Shown piece by piece: positions 5,979 through 6,218 of a DNA stretch of 6,218 nt. Position 1 is the stretch's first letter, and the number at the start of each line of letters is the position of its first letter. The stretch is from JAFDZV01 sp966128725. GTDB taxonomy: Bacteria; Bacteroidota; Ignavibacteria; OLB7. A program made the translations under genes and the position numbers. Location: contig CBHYLN010000221.1 in NCBI GenBank assembly GCA_966128725.1, positions 1-6,218 on the forward strand, read 5' to 3'. Under the pieces are notes generated by a model. It was not told where the DNA came from, made no database searches, and saw only the letters and a list, made by a program, of their open reading frames with translations.

Positions 5979-6215
5979 TCACTTCTCCACATCGTCCGGC
6001 TTCTTCAGCGAGGTGCGGATCAGGCTGGTCATCCCGCCCGCGGCGCCCAGCACGCATCCGGCGGCCAACAGCCACGGCGCGGTGCCAAATTTGCCGTCGA
6101 GCCACCAGCCGATCGCCCCGAACAGCACCATCGCGGCCGCAAGCTGAAACCCCATACCCATGTATGGCGCCAACTGCGTCATCGCCGACCGGCTGTTCTT
6201 CTCCGCAGGAACCAT
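5979..6215 (-). CDS. atpZ: AtpZ-family small membrane protein of the ATP synthase operon (5' end may be incomplete)
   Basis: A 78-residue protein if read from ATG 6215-6213. It has two predicted membrane helices (about residues 19-38 and 46-66). The short link between them carries the family-like signature GWWLDGKFGTAPW (36-48), followed by a Gly/Ala-rich second helix. This pattern is typical of the AtpZ/AtpI-type small proteins encoded first in many atp operons. In Bacillus such proteins have been linked to Mg/Ca supply and Fo assembly; the exact job here is inferred. The C-terminus is charged (KKPDDVEK). Only three bases precede the ATG in the window and they keep the frame open, so the true start may lie upstream; Met12 is another possible start. 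A structured 77-base gap separates it from the next gene. Confidence 0.82.
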   Translation of the reverse strand: MVPAEKNSRSAMTQLAPYMGMGFQLAAAMVLFGAIGWWLDGKFGTAPWLLAAGCVLGAAGGMTSLIRTSLKKPDDVEK

Positions 6216-6218
6216 CAG

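Overview
The window is one minus-strand F1Fo ATP synthase operon, read from right (6218) to left (1). In transcription order it holds an AtpZ-family small membrane protein, an AtpI-like four-helix membrane protein, atpB (subunit a), atpE (subunit c), atpF (subunit b), atpH (delta/OSCP), atpA (alpha) and atpG (gamma). The beta and epsilon genes (atpD, atpC) are not in the window, and only 43 bases remain beyond atpG. No plus-strand gene is supported; the long plus-strand open frames are antisense shadows of atp genes.

The organism looks like a GC-rich bacterium. Subunit a is long (363 residues), with a roughly 60-residue hydrophilic N-terminal extension and a large extramembrane domain before the first helix. 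Gene order is Z-I-B-E-F-H-A-G, and several genes lack a Shine-Dalgarno (SD) sequence. Together these suggest the Bacteroidota/Chlorobiota/Ignavibacteria-Kapaibacteria side of the FCB group. That placement is an inference and was not tested by alignment. Subunit c has the carboxylate Glu59 but no Gln at the usual sodium-ligand position of helix 1, so the enzyme is probably proton-coupled.

Layout: 6215-5979 AtpZ-like; 5977-5925 a hairpin that ends one base before the next SD; 5901-5428 AtpI-like, whose stop overlaps the atpB start by one base (TGATG); 5428-4337 atpB; 4336-4189 a 148-base gap with a hairpin, a possible internal promoter and the best SD of the operon; 4188-3955 atpE; 3954-3668 a 287-base gap with no gene but dense potential RNA structure; 3667-3167 atpF; 22 bases; 3144-2596 atpH; a 78-base gap with a 9-bp hairpin; 2517-967 atpA; 41 bases; 925-44 atpG.

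AtpI and AtpZ are accessory or assembly factors for the membrane sector. Subunits a, b and c form Fo, b and delta form the peripheral stalk, and alpha and gamma belong to F1. The most interesting part is the atpE-atpF gap. On the sense strand one segment (3758-3768) can pair either with an upstream partner (12-bp stem) or with a downstream partner (11-bp helix). A further 8-base complementarity reaches the bases immediately before the atpF start codon. This resembles a two-state RNA element that could separate expression of the many-copy c subunit from the downstream genes. It is a hypothesis from hand pairing, with no folding software or alignment behind it.
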